Part shown: one piece after another, positions 1-8,657 of the stretch
Layout of the letters: the number at the start of each line of letters is the position of its first letter
Numbering within the stretch: the first letter of the stretch is position 1
From: CAYPEL01 sp036479985
GTDB taxonomy: Bacteria > Pseudomonadota > Gammaproteobacteria > DSM-19610
Assembly: GCA_965224815.1 (NCBI GenBank)
Contig: CBDDAF010000003.1
Span: 744,001-808,000, forward strand
Length of the DNA stretch: 64,000 nucleotides
Direction of reading: 5' to 3'
Translations under genes and position numbers: made by a program
Notes under the pieces: generated by a model
Databases searched by the model: none
The model's input: only the letters and a program-made list of their open reading frames with translations
What the model was told of the DNA's origin: nothing

Positions 1-799
1 AAGCGGATGGCAACATTCCAATAGAACCCGTCAGCATCGCTGCCGCATCAGAGAGTATGTCGCCAAACATATTACCCGTCACAATCACATCGAACTGCTT
101 TGGCGCCCGCACCAGTTGCATCGCTGCATTATCAACATACATATGACTTAACTCCACATCCGGGTATTTCTTACCCAGATCAATCATGGTTTGACGCCAT
201 AGTTCGGTTACTTCCAGCACGTTTGCCTTATCAACAGAACAAAGCTTTTTACCGCGCTTGCGGGCAATTTCAAATGCTGATCTGCCAATACGTTCGATCT
301 CGGATTGACGATAGACGAGTGTATTGAAACCTTCTTTTTCACCATTGTCTAAAATGCGAATACCACGCGGCTCACCAAAATAGATGCCTCCTGTCAGCTC
401 ACGAACAATCAAAATATCCAGCCCCGAAACAACTTCTGGTTTTAATGTCGAGGCGGCTGCCAACTGTGGATAGAGAATGGCCGGACGCAGGTTGGAAAAT
501 AGCTCCAACCCTGCACGAATACGTAACAAACCCTGCTCAGGGCGAAGGGGCCGGTCGAGGCTTTCGTATTGTGGGCCACCGACTGCACCCAGCAATACCG
601 CATCAGCCTCTCGTGCTTGCGTAAGTGTTTTGTCGGGCAGCGGATCGCCATCATGGTCATACGCGGCCCCGCCAATCAAACCCTCTTCAAGTTCTAAATC
701 CAGCCCATCTTTAATAAATACATTTAGTACCTTAACCGCCTCGGCGACAATTTCGGTGCCGATACCGTCACCGGGTAAAATTAGAATTCGTTTAGTCAT
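1..799 (-). CDS. leuB: 3-isopropylmalate dehydrogenase, 3' end cut by window
   Basis: This gene makes LeuB, the NAD-dependent enzyme that oxidises and decarboxylates 3-isopropylmalate in leucine synthesis. The minus-strand reading frame is open from the ATG at 797-799 to the left edge of the window. It gives about 266 N-terminal residues of a protein that usually has about 355. The start MTKRILILPGDGIG is the standard LeuB N-terminus, and LLGAVGGP, the arginine-rich LRPEQGLLRIR substrate segment and TGNMFGDILSDAA near the end are typical of the family. It follows leuD by 95 bp in the same direction, so a leuC-leuD-leuB operon is likely. The C-terminus is outside the window. Confidence 0.95.
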   Translation of the reverse strand, partial: MTKRILILPGDGIGTEIVAEAVKVLNVFIKDGLDLELEEGLIGGAAYDHDGDPLPDKTLTQAREADAVLLGAVGGPQYESLDRPLRPEQGLLRIRAGLELFSNLRPAILYPQLAAASTLKPEVVSGLDILIVRELTGGIYFGEPRGIRILDNGEKEGFNTLVYRQSEIERIGRSAFEIARKRGKKLCSVDKANVLEVTELWRQTMIDLGKKYPDVELSHMYVDNAAMQLVRAPKQFDVIVTGNMFGDILSDAAAMLTGSIGMLPSA

Positions 800-894
800 T
801 TTTTATTTACACCTGGTTAAAGCCTATTTAATCTCTATAAAAATACCATTCACACAGCTGTCTTCAATACCCTAACTCACTAACACACGCCAAA

Positions 895-1530
895 TTAAAA
901 CAACCAAGGCGCTGCAATTTTCCGCTTTGCCTCATAAGCAGCAATTTCATCAGCATGCTTCAAAGTTAAACCAATATCGTCTAACCCATTTAACAAACAA
1001 TACTTACGAAACTCATCAACCTCAAACTTCAAACGATCACCCTCAGGACGCATGATGATTTGTTGTTCAAGATCAATCTTAAGCTGATACCCATCGGTAG
1101 ACTCGACGGCTACAAATAGGCTATCCAACACCTCACTGTCTAACGCAATTGGCAACACACCATTCTTGAAACAGTTGTTAAAGAATATATCTGCAAAGCT
1201 CGGCGCAATAACTACTCTGTAACCTGCATCCTCGAGCGCCCAAACGGCATGTTCCCGCGAAGATCCGCATCCAAAGTTTTCACGCCCGAGTAAAATTTGC
1301 GCACCCTGATAACGCGGTTGATTAAGGATAAAATCTGGATTTAAATGGCGCTTGCTATGATCCTGCCCGGGCTCGCCCGGCTCCAGATAACGCCAGTCGT
1401 CAAACAGATTGGGGCCGAAGCCACTGCGTTTAACTGATTTAAGATATTGCTTGGGAATAATTGCATCGGTATCAACATTGGGTCGATCCAGTGGTGCAAC
1501 CAGGCCATCAAGCACTGTGAATTTTTCCAT
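895..1530 (-). CDS. leuD: 3-isopropylmalate dehydratase small subunit
   Basis: LeuD is the small swivelling-domain subunit of isopropylmalate isomerase, which moves the hydroxyl of 2-isopropylmalate to give 3-isopropylmalate. The 211-residue protein has the usual size. It starts MEKFTVLDGLVAPLDRPNVD and carries the family motif GCGSSREHA near residue 72. The start codon lies 3 bp after the leuC stop, so the two subunits should be co-translated. Nothing is unusual about it. Confidence 0.97.
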   Translation of the reverse strand: MEKFTVLDGLVAPLDRPNVDTDAIIPKQYLKSVKRSGFGPNLFDDWRYLEPGEPGQDHSKRHLNPDFILNQPRYQGAQILLGRENFGCGSSREHAVWALEDAGYRVVIAPSFADIFFNNCFKNGVLPIALDSEVLDSLFVAVESTDGYQLKIDLEQQIIMRPEGDRLKFEVDEFRKYCLLNGLDDIGLTLKHADEIAAYEAKRKIAAPWLF

Positions 1531-1532
1531 TA

Positions 1533-2948
1533 TCAGCTCAACTCCCTGACATCTACAAAGTGGCCTGCAATTGCAGCGGCAGCGGCCATTGCCGGGCTGA
1601 CAAGGTGTGTCAGACCACCAGCACCCTGGCGGCCTTCAAAATTCCGGTTAGACGTTGATGCACAACGCTCGCCAGCTTCTAACCGGTCAGCATTCATGGC
1701 AAGGCACATAGAGCAGCCTGGTTCGCGCCATTCAAAACCAGCATCGATAAAAATCTGATCCAGACCTTCTTGCTCTGCTTGTGCTTTGATCAGGCCTGAG
1801 CCCGGTACAACCAGCGCCTGTTTAATCGTTGTTGCAACTTTATGCCCTGCTGCGACTTTAGCTGCTGCGCGTAAATCTTCAATCCGCGAATTAGTACAGG
1901 AACCAATAAAAATACGATCGAGCGTTATATCAGTCATTGGTATACCCGGCTTTAGATCCATATATTCCAGTGCTTTTTTCATACCCGCTTTTTTTGTTGC
2001 ATCCGTTTCCTGAGCAGGATCGGGTACACGCGCATCAATGGCGACAACCATCTCCGGTGAAGTGCCCCAGGTCACCTGCGGTTTAATTGCCTTCGCCTGC
2101 AAAGTAACCACCTGATCAAACACAGCATCTGCATCACTGAACAAATCCCGCCAGGCAGATACTGCCTTGTCCCAATTTCCACTGGTGGGTGCATAAGGCC
2201 TGCCTTTTACATACTCAATCGTCTTCTGATCCACGGCTACCATACCTGCACGTGCACCGGCTTCGATCGCCATGTTACAGACAGTCATTCGTCCTTCTAT
2301 GGATAAAGACTCGATCGCGCTGCCAGCAAACTCAATGGCATAACCCGTACCACCAGCGGTACCGATTTCTCCGATAATCGCGAGCACAACATCTTTGGCG
2401 GTTACACCCTGTCCCAGTTCTCCTTCAACACTCACCTGCATGTTTTTCGATTTCTTCTGGATAAGGCACTGCGTTGCCAGTACATGTTCGACTTCTGATG
2501 TGCCGATACCGAATGCCAACGCACCAAATGCACCGTGGGTAGAGGTATGGGAATCACCGCATACCACGGTCATTCCCGGCAAGGTAGCACCCTGCTCCGG
2601 ACCAATAACATGCACTATGCCCTGGCGTTTATCATTCATTGTGAATTCGGTTAATTCGAACTCGCGGCAATTTTGATCCAGCGTTTCAACCTGGAGTCGC
2701 GAAACCGGATCGGCTATGCCCGGTACCCCGGAACTGCGTTCGGTCGTTGGCACATTATGATCCGGCACGGCCAGAATAGAGTCGATACGCCAGGGTTTGC
2801 GGTCTGCCAACCGTAAGCCTTCAAATGCCTGGGGGGATGTGACTTCGTGGATCAGATGGCGATCGATATATAAGAGACCCGTTCCATTGGCATCTTCACG
2901 CACCAGGTGCATGTCCCATAATTTGTCGTAAAGGGTTTTTCTGCTCAT
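1533..2948 (-). CDS. leuC: 3-isopropylmalate dehydratase large subunit
   Basis: LeuC is the aconitase-family large subunit that holds the 4Fe-4S cluster of isopropylmalate isomerase. The cluster cysteines are visible in GSCTNSRIEDL and in EPGCSMCLAMN, and the VCGDSHTSTHGAFGA segment is intact. The open frame extends upstream to 3050, but those 34 codons read as AT-rich intergenic sequence. I chose the ATG at 2946-2948 because it starts MSRKTLYDKLWD, the family N-terminus, and has GGAG eight bases upstream. This gives 471 residues, the usual length. It heads the leuC-leuD-leuB operon and is divergent from a LysR regulator. Confidence 0.96.
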   Translation of the reverse strand: MSRKTLYDKLWDMHLVREDANGTGLLYIDRHLIHEVTSPQAFEGLRLADRKPWRIDSILAVPDHNVPTTERSSGVPGIADPVSRLQVETLDQNCREFELTEFTMNDKRQGIVHVIGPEQGATLPGMTVVCGDSHTSTHGAFGALAFGIGTSEVEHVLATQCLIQKKSKNMQVSVEGELGQGVTAKDVVLAIIGEIGTAGGTGYAIEFAGSAIESLSIEGRMTVCNMAIEAGARAGMVAVDQKTIEYVKGRPYAPTSGNWDKAVSAWRDLFSDADAVFDQVVTLQAKAIKPQVTWGTSPEMVVAIDARVPDPAQETDATKKAGMKKALEYMDLKPGIPMTDITLDRIFIGSCTNSRIEDLRAAAKVAAGHKVATTIKQALVVPGSGLIKAQAEQEGLDQIFIDAGFEWREPGCSMCLAMNADRLEAGERCASTSNRNFEGRQGAGGLTHLVSPAMAAAAAIAGHFVDVRELS

Positions 2949-2999
2949 ATCCTTGCTCCGTTTGCAGGGAGAATACGGCCTTATTATTAATAACTCAAA

Positions 3000-3028
3000 T
3001 TCATATTTATTATATTTAGTATTATAAT
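3000..3028 (+). promoter_or_regulatory. Probable promoter of the LysR gene
   Basis: A TATAAT hexamer lies at 3023-3028, with TTCATA (4 of 6 to TTGACA) at 3000-3005 and a 17-base spacer. It sits in the very AT-rich gap between leuC and the divergent LysR gene, 36 bases before the chosen LysR start. LysR proteins normally bind such shared divergent regions. The exact operator was not identified. Confidence 0.5.
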
Positions 3029-3064
3029 ATGGAATAGTTGAATATTTCACAAGGTGACCTGTTG

Positions 3065-3928
3065 ATGGATATTTCCGCCCTCAAGGCATTTCTGGCTGTT
3101 GCAGAAACACAGTCATTCTCAAAAGCGGCTAAACAGCTGTTTTTAACGCAGCCTGCCGTCAGTAAACGCGTAGCAACCCTGGAATCAGAGTTAGATACCA
3201 AACTGTTCGACCGTATCGGGCGCACTATCAACCTGACAGAAGCTGGTCATACTTTATTACCACGTGCGAACAGAATCTTGCTCGAACTCGAGGATAGTGT
3301 TCGCACACTGGCGAATCTGAGTGGAGAGATAAAAGGCATTCTCCGTTTCGCAACCAGTCACCATATTGGCTTGCACCGTTTACCCCCTGCCCTGCAACGG
3401 TTTACAAAATCACATCCGAATGTTCAGTTGGATATTGCATTCATGGATTCAGAAACAGCGTGCCGGGCGGTAGAGCGAGGTGACATGGAACTGGGTATCG
3501 TGACGCTGCCGCTTGAGCAGTCGGCACAACTCAAAACAGTCACCATCTGGCCAGATCCGTTAACCGCCGTGATTGGTCATGGACACACACTCGCCAGCAA
3601 AAATCGAATCACTTTAAATGACCTCGCCTCACATCCAGCCATCTTGCCGGCAACAAATACTTATACCCGGCAAATCGCAGAGCAGGCTTTCAACAAGCTA
3701 GGGTTAGAACTTGATGTCAGCCTGTCAACAAATTACCTGGAGACGATCAAAATGCTGGTCAGCGTCGGCATAGGCTGGAGTGTACTGCCCGAAACCATGC
3801 TTGATAAAAAAGTTCGCAGACTACCGATTAAAAGTTTACGGTTGCAACGTAATCTCGGCGTAGTTTTTCACCGGGAACGCACGTTATCAAATGCGGCACG
3901 TAGACTGATAAATTTACTAGAACAATAA
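3065..3928 (+). CDS. LysR-family transcriptional regulator
   Basis: This is a LysR-type activator or repressor. It has an N-terminal winged helix (about residues 1-60, with FSKAAKQLFLTQPAVSKRVATLE as the helix-turn-helix) and a periplasmic-binding-like effector domain (about residues 90-285). The frame opens at 3038, but ATG 3065 gives the family start MDISALKAFLAV and has AAGGTGA upstream. The product has 287 residues. It is divergent from leuC with a 116-bp shared intergenic region, as in pseudomonads, so control of leucine synthesis is the likely job. That role is inferred from position; the ligand is unknown. Confidence 0.9.
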   Translation: MDISALKAFLAVAETQSFSKAAKQLFLTQPAVSKRVATLESELDTKLFDRIGRTINLTEAGHTLLPRANRILLELEDSVRTLANLSGEIKGILRFATSHHIGLHRLPPALQRFTKSHPNVQLDIAFMDSETACRAVERGDMELGIVTLPLEQSAQLKTVTIWPDPLTAVIGHGHTLASKNRITLNDLASHPAILPATNTYTRQIAEQAFNKLGLELDVSLSTNYLETIKMLVSVGIGWSVLPETMLDKKVRRLPIKSLRLQRNLGVVFHRERTLSNAARRLINLLEQ

Positions 3929-3940
3929 TATATTATTGCC

Positions 3941-3966
3941 AAAAAAAAGCCCTGCGAGGCAGGGCT
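3941..3966 (-). terminator. Rho-independent terminator of mscL
   Basis: Inverted repeat AGCCCTGC (3948-3955), loop GAG, GCAGGGCT (3959-3966). Read on the minus strand it is followed by a run of eight T. It lies 23 bp after the mscL stop. The stem is also 20 bp downstream of the LysR stop on the plus strand but has no T-run there. Confidence 0.85.
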
Positions 3967-3989
3967 ATGAATTCAAAATGCAAGCTGAA

Positions 3990-4379
3990 CTATTTTTTCA
4001 ACAGATCACGAATCTCTTCGAGCAGTACTTCCTGCTTCGGTGGTGGCGTCGGCTTGGCTTCTTCTTTCTTCTTCGCGGAGTTAATTAATTTAACCACCAG
4101 GAAGATTGCCATAGCCACAATCACAAAATCTACAACGTTTTGTATAAAGGCACCGTAATTCAGTGTGACAGCTTCTGCACCATCAACCGCTTCTTGTAAC
4201 GTGTACGAAAGCCCCTTGAAATCTACACCGCCCATTAAAACGCCGATAGGTGGCATGATCACATCAGCGACCAGCGAGGAAATTATTTTGCCGAAAGCTG
4301 CGCCGATAATAATACCGACCGCCATGTCTATCATATTGCCTTTGACAGCAAATTCTTTGAACTCTGACATCATGCCCAT
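3990..4379 (-). CDS. mscL: Large-conductance mechanosensitive channel
   Basis: MscL forms the inner-membrane pentameric channel that opens under high membrane tension to release solutes on osmotic downshock. The 129-residue protein starts MGMMSEFKEFAVKGN and holds the family's first helix motif GIIIGAAFGKIISSLVAD and second helix region (FIQNVVDFVIVAMAIFLVVKLIN). It ends with the cytoplasmic helix containing EVLLEEIRDLLKK. The first ATG has GGAG eleven bases upstream; MMSEFK is a possible alternative start. It is a single gene with its own terminator. Confidence 0.97.
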   Translation of the reverse strand: MGMMSEFKEFAVKGNMIDMAVGIIIGAAFGKIISSLVADVIMPPIGVLMGGVDFKGLSYTLQEAVDGAEAVTLNYGAFIQNVVDFVIVAMAIFLVVKLINSAKKKEEAKPTPPPKQEVLLEEIRDLLKK

Positions 4380-4518
4380 AGTTGTTAGCTCTCCGTTAAA
4401 TTAAATATTGGTTTTACGAGTTTTGCTCACAACGCACTTTTGCATAAGATGCGCATCTGGCAATGGCGATCATAAGTGACAAATCGCTATAAATCAAAAT
4501 ATTATATCCAAGAAAACT

Positions 4519-5649
4519 CTATTCTCTACTCATGCTTTGCCATACAACGATTGCTGCTAAGGCCGCAGTCGCAGCAGCAAAGAGATACATCTGCTGCGCA
4601 CCCAAACCCTCCCAAAGATATCCTGCTGCCAAGCTACCCAGTGCTCCGCCAGCTCCAAAGCTGAGACTGCTATATAGCGCCTGCCCCCTGCCTTGATGAC
4701 GACCGGTAAATAATCCATGCACTAGATGTATGGCCACCGCATGATAAACACCGAAACTTGCAGCATGGAGTATTTGCGCTCCTACAATAATCCAGACGTG
4801 ATCAACAAAAAACGCGATTAGCACCCAACGTATTGCCGTGAGCAAGGTTGCTACCAGCAACAAGTTCCTTGAGCCATACGCAGGCAACCAGCGGTGCATA
4901 CGTAAAAATACGCATATCTCAGCAAACACACCCAGCGCCCATAACTGGCCGATCATGGTTTCTGTATAACCAAAATCGGATAGATAAAGACTGTAAAAAG
5001 TGTAATAAGGCCCATGGCTGGCCTGAACCAGGAAACAGACAACAAATAATGACCATACGGATCGGCGCTTAAGCACCTTACTCAAAGGTTCATGATCAAA
5101 GGTCTGATGCCCCGCCGCCTGCTCCGGAACCAGCAGACTTGCTAGCCAGATACCGGCAAACAGGAGCAGTACAACTTGAGGCAATATCTCTGTGCCGGTT
5201 TTTCCAAACAATACACCTAACCCTGAGACCGCCAGCATGAATCCGACAGACCCCCATAACCGGATACTGCTATAGCGCTGAGTCTCGCTTCCTAAATGAT
5301 TCAGTGTGGTCGCTTCAAACTGTGGCAAAGCCGCATTCCAGAAAAAACTGAACACTGACATCACTAATGCCAGCCACCAATAACCCTGACCAAGAAAAAC
5401 ACCGGCGAATGTAATCACTGCAAGCAGGCAGGCAATACGGACAATCAACATGCGCCGCCCGCTATGATCTGCTATCCAGCCCCAAATATTGGGCGCAATA
5501 ATTTTTGTCGCCATGATAATGGCGATTAACTCTCCTATCTCCACTGCACTGAAACCCAGTGATTTTAGGTACAAGCCCCAATAGGGAACCAACGCACCCA
5601 AAGCAGCAAAATAAAAGAAATAAAATCCGGAAAGGCGCCAGTAATACAT
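4519..5649 (-). CDS. MFS transporter, LacY/HcaT-like (MFS_1_like)
   Basis: A 376-residue polytopic inner-membrane protein with about twelve predicted helices, starting MYYWRLSGFYFFYFAALGALVPYWGLYL. The conserved N-terminal pattern and the loop WIADHSGRR (MFS motif A position) place it in the LacY/HcaT/nucleoside-symporter group. The substrate is unknown. In Pseudomonas a similar carrier also sits beside aroC, so the pairing is conserved. It is encoded between mscL and aroC on the same strand. Confidence 0.85.
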   Translation of the reverse strand: MYYWRLSGFYFFYFAALGALVPYWGLYLKSLGFSAVEIGELIAIIMATKIIAPNIWGWIADHSGRRMLIVRIACLLAVITFAGVFLGQGYWWLALVMSVFSFFWNAALPQFEATTLNHLGSETQRYSSIRLWGSVGFMLAVSGLGVLFGKTGTEILPQVVLLLFAGIWLASLLVPEQAAGHQTFDHEPLSKVLKRRSVWSLFVVCFLVQASHGPYYTFYSLYLSDFGYTETMIGQLWALGVFAEICVFLRMHRWLPAYGSRNLLLVATLLTAIRWVLIAFFVDHVWIIVGAQILHAASFGVYHAVAIHLVHGLFTGRHQGRGQALYSSLSFGAGGALGSLAAGYLWEGLGAQQMYLFAAATAALAAIVVWQSMSRE

Positions 5650-5737
5650 GGATTAATTATGAATGATGAAAACTAGCCACGGGCATCACAAGAGAACGGA
5701 ATCTAAAATACACTTCCGTGTATCCCGCAAGAGTGTG

Positions 5738-6838
5738 TCAATCTGGACTTGCAGGGACCACCGGGGTGATGGATTGTACATCAGCATTCTGGGCCCGGTG
5801 TCTGAGATAGTGATCCATCACTACGATTGCCAGCATTGCTTCTGCGATGGGTGTTGCACGGATGCCGACACAGGGATCGTGCCGACCGGTAGTCACGACA
5901 TCAACGGGGTTACCTGTCACGTCAACAGTCTTGCACGGCAATCGCAAACTGGAGGTTGGTTTTAACGCAATACTGACAAGAATATCCTGGCCGGAAGATA
6001 TGCCTCCCAGGACACCGCCTGCCTGATTAGCCAGAAATCCATCGGGTGTGATTTCATCACGATGCTCAGTCCCTTTTTGAGACACACTCTCAAACCCAGC
6101 ACCCACTTCGACACCTTTGACAGCGTTGATACTCATCATGGCATGTGCAATATCGGCATCCAGGCGGTCAAAAACCGGCTCACCCAAGCCAGGGGGGATA
6201 CCCGTGGCGACTACGTTGATCCGCGCACCCACTGAATCACCCTCTTTGCGTAAAGCATCCATGAAGGTTTCCAGTTCACTCACTTTGTCAGGGTCTGGAC
6301 AAAAAAATGGATTTTTGTGAACTGCGTCCCAGTTTTTTAAATCCGTTTTTATTGGCCCGAGCTGAGCAAGATAGCCGCGAATAGTGATGCCCAACCTTTC
6401 TTGCAGATATTTCTTGGCGATGCCACCGGCAGCCACTCGCATAGCCGTTTCACGTGCAGATGAACGCCCACCGCCCCGATAATCACGCGAACCATATTTT
6501 TGCTGATAAGTATAATCGGCATGCCCAGGCCGGAAACGATCCATGATTTTGGTGTAGTCCTTAGAGCGTTGATCCGTATTATGAATCACTAATCCGATTG
6601 GCGTACCGGTTGTTTTTCCTTCAAAAACTCCGGATAAAATACTCACTTCATCAGCTTCCCGGCGCTGAGTCGTATGCCGTGAAGTACCCGGTTTACGGCG
6701 ATCCAGATCCGCCTGTAAATCAGCTGCCGAGAGGAGCATACCTGGCGGGCAGCCATCCACAATACAACCAATGGCCGGGCCATGGCTTTCACCAAAACTG
6801 GTAACCGTAAAGAGTTTTCCAATGCTGTTTCCTGACAT
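5738..6838 (-). CDS. aroC: Chorismate synthase
   Basis: AroC removes phosphate from 5-enolpyruvylshikimate-3-phosphate to give chorismate, using reduced FMN. The protein starts MSGNSIGKLFTVTSFGESHG and carries the three family signatures: FGESHGPAIGCIVDG at the N-terminus, GGGRSSARETAMRVAAGG in the middle, and RHDPCVGIRATPIAEAM near the C-terminus. The frame allows a start three codons earlier (6847), but the internal ATG at 6838 matches the family N-terminus. This gives 366 residues, normal length. No strong ribosome binding site is visible. Confidence 0.97.
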   Translation of the reverse strand: MSGNSIGKLFTVTSFGESHGPAIGCIVDGCPPGMLLSAADLQADLDRRKPGTSRHTTQRREADEVSILSGVFEGKTTGTPIGLVIHNTDQRSKDYTKIMDRFRPGHADYTYQQKYGSRDYRGGGRSSARETAMRVAAGGIAKKYLQERLGITIRGYLAQLGPIKTDLKNWDAVHKNPFFCPDPDKVSELETFMDALRKEGDSVGARINVVATGIPPGLGEPVFDRLDADIAHAMMSINAVKGVEVGAGFESVSQKGTEHRDEITPDGFLANQAGGVLGGISSGQDILVSIALKPTSSLRLPCKTVDVTGNPVDVVTTGRHDPCVGIRATPIAEAMLAIVVMDHYLRHRAQNADVQSITPVVPASPD

Positions 6839-6950
6839 GCCCGGCATTGTACTAGAGTTAGTACCCGGGGGGCTAACACTGTTAAAGCACCTCTGACTTG
6901 CGCCGTTATCTTCTAGGTAAATTGTGTTAATTTTTTGAAGGGGAATGCAA

Positions 6951-7142
6951 GTGAGTCATCGCGGTCATCATGCCATCGGCGACTACATGGGCAAGCCGAT
7001 TTTTGAATCAATTGAGGTGCAGGATGACACCTATATATTTGACCGTATCGCCCAATACAGAAGTGACGAATTTCCGCTGGATCAGCTTAGCGAAAACGAG
7101 TTACTTGTCGAACCAGGATTAATTTACCGGCATAAGGATTAA
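6951..7142 (+). CDS. Small conserved-looking protein of unknown function
   Basis: A 63-residue soluble protein beginning MSHRGHHAIGDYMGKPIFESI, rich in acidic residues, with no signal or membrane segment. I do not recognise the family. The GTG at 6951 is preferred over the ATG at 6945, because AAGGGG lies only one or two bases from that ATG but about seven bases from the GTG. It is divergent from aroC. The good ribosome binding site and ordinary composition argue that it is real. Confidence 0.6.
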   Translation: MSHRGHHAIGDYMGKPIFESIEVQDDTYIFDRIAQYRSDEFPLDQLSENELLVEPGLIYRHKD

Positions 7143-7261
7143 TGCCGAATGCCAGGGATGGCAGGCCGAAAGGCCAATCTAGTCTAATCAAGAAAATTTC
7201 TTTAGCAAACCTTTCTTATCAGCCACATCACTTTTCATCGACATCTAGACCTTATGCCGGA

Positions 7262-7413
7262 CTAGGTAAGTGATCTTTGGATTTATGAGAGAGAATCTGT
7301 AGGAGCAGCTTCAGCCACGATTGGGGTGTAACATTCATCGCGGCTGAAGCCGCTCCTACAGAAATTGCACTGTTCACTATAACAATATGCACGACATATT
7401 AGCGGTTGCCTAA
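7262..7413. mobile_element. MITE-like REP element, copy 1
   Basis: The palindromic core is 7297-7361, with arms GTAGGAGCAGCTTCAGCC and the GGCTGAAGCCGCTCCTAC complement. Outer ends lie at about 7266 and 7409, flanked by CTAG (7262-7265) and CTAA (7410-7413), which fit a YTAR target duplication with one change. The CTAA at 7410 contains the TAG stop, read on the minus strand, of the lipoprotein gene. Confidence 0.75.
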
Positions 7414-8315
7414 CTAGCCTGTTTCTTTACCATATTTGAAGGCTGGCTGCGCAAGCCATTAATATCTCTGGTCACTAAAACAATATAATAGTCGCCAACT
7501 GGCAAATCCTTAAGGTTGACTGACGTCGTTCCTGAATTATTAACATCAAGAGAATTTGTATAATTTCCAGCTTGTTTACCGTACATGACTGTATAGCCAG
7601 AAATTTCACCTAATGATAATGGATTGCCATCAGTTCTAGCGACTGGTGCCTTCCAGTTCAGGGATAATGATCCAAGCTGTGAATTATTAGTCTTCAGTGT
7701 ATCGGTGCTGGTTTTTGTAGTGGCCTCACTACCTGCACTACCTTTGCTAGCAGTACTTCCTTCGTTACTGGTACTACCTTTATCATTTGAACTCCGCTCG
7801 TTCCGGTCGTTACTGGTATTCTGCTCATTCCTATCATTACTGGAAGTACGCTCGTTCCGATCGTTACTGGAAGTACGTTCGTTCCGATCGTTGCTGGAAG
7901 TACGTTCGTTCCGATCGTTGCTGGAAGTACGTTCGTTCCGATCGTTGCTGGAAGTACGTTCGTTCCGGTCGTTACTGGAAGTACGTTCGTTCCGATCGTT
8001 GCTGGAAGTACGTTCGTTCCGATCGTTACTGGAAGTACGCTCGTTCCGGTCGTTACTGGAAGTACGTTCGTTCCGATCGTTGCGAGAACCTCCACTGTTA
8101 CGCTCTTCTCGATCGTTACGCTCTTCACGCTCTTCTCGATCGTTACCCTCTTCTCGATCGTTAAATGCAATAGTTTCTTCGCCAGCCCTGGAAGCTACTC
8201 TATCGACTGATATGCTCCCATCACTGCCATCAGTCACACATGCTGTTAAAAACATGGATGCAACCAAACTTAGAGCTCGAACAGATGTGCCTTTAGATAT
8301 TACTAATTTTTTCAT
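7410..8315 (-). CDS. Repeat-containing lipoprotein with C-terminal fibronectin-III-like domain
   Basis: A 301-residue predicted lipoprotein. The signal peptide ends at lipobox LTAC (Cys about 26). Then comes a charged segment (NDREE repeats), about nine copies of NDRNERTSS with degenerate ends (roughly residues 75-180), a Ser/Thr/Lys linker, and a fibronectin-III-like domain (about residues 215-298) containing LSLNWKAPVARTDGNPL and LPVGDYYIVLVTRD. An AGG ribosome site lies six bases before the ATG. It is a paralogue of the next locus (8658-10954): the C-terminal domains match closely, while the repeat linkers differ completely. A surface-exposed stalk role is inferred. Confidence 0.8.
   Translation of the reverse strand: MKKLVISKGTSVRALSLVASMFLTACVTDGSDGSISVDRVASRAGEETIAFNDREEGNDREEREERNDREERNSGGSRNDRNERTSSNDRNERTSSNDRNERTSSNDRNERTSSNDRNERTSSNDRNERTSSNDRNERTSSNDRNERTSSNDRNERTSSNDRNEQNTSNDRNERSSNDKGSTSNEGSTASKGSAGSEATTKTSTDTLKTNNSQLGSLSLNWKAPVARTDGNPLSLGEISGYTVMYGKQAGNYTNSLDVNNSGTTSVNLKDLPVGDYYIVLVTRDINGLRSQPSNMVKKQAS
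7790..8088 (-). repeat. 27-bp in-frame tandem repeat
   Basis: About nine near-identical 27-bp units plus degenerate flanking units, each encoding NDRNERTSS. Units differ mainly by single C/T or A/G changes. Because 27 is a multiple of three, gain or loss of units changes stalk length but not frame. The plus strand is also open across the array and is an artefact of the repeat. Confidence 0.9.
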
Positions 8316-8610
8316 GAGAAACCTGGTTTGAGTAAATGATTCGTATATTTAACGCCTGTACTATTTGCGCTATATAAAAGGTGTACGAAAATCCTTACGT
8401 CCAATCGCACAACCCTTGCGTTTGCTTCTATTAAGCAAGGCTCGTACCAAGTCCACAACCACATGATTTAATTAGTTTTTTATGATTTTATCCAAGTCAA
8501 TCTGTTGCTAGATAACGACAAGCTAATACGTCGCCGCATAAACCAGGCAGTAATGCAATGTTTTGCCTGTTGCTATAACACGACAAAATCACTACGCACT
8601 TACCCTTAAC
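8316..8610. other. Intergenic region upstream of the lipoprotein gene
   Basis: No convincing gene in this AT-rich stretch. It must hold the promoter of the minus-strand lipoprotein gene, but I could not pick a pair of hexamers with correct spacing. Confidence 0.4.
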
Positions 8611-8637
8611 AAAAAAACGGGCCTAACGGCCCGTTTT
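8611..8637 (-). terminator. Rho-independent terminator, able to act on both strands
   Basis: A perfect inverted repeat AAAACGGGCC (8614-8623), loop TAAC, GGCCCGTTTT (8628-8637). On the minus strand it is followed by further T residues (the A-run at 8611-8617). It lies 20 bp after the stop of the fibronectin-like segment, so it ends the 8658-10954 locus. Confidence 0.85.
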
Positions 8638-8657
8638 AACTCTAATTGTATTGACAG

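Noticed and set aside
1447..2676. Plus-strand reading frames opposite leuC and leuD
   Set aside because: Shadows of well-identified genes, with no family match or ribosome site.
7624..8331. Long plus-strand reading frame with RSFRSLLEV repeats
   Set aside because: It is the complement of the lipoprotein repeat array. The minus strand has a signal peptide, lipobox and a recognisable C-terminal domain; this one has none.
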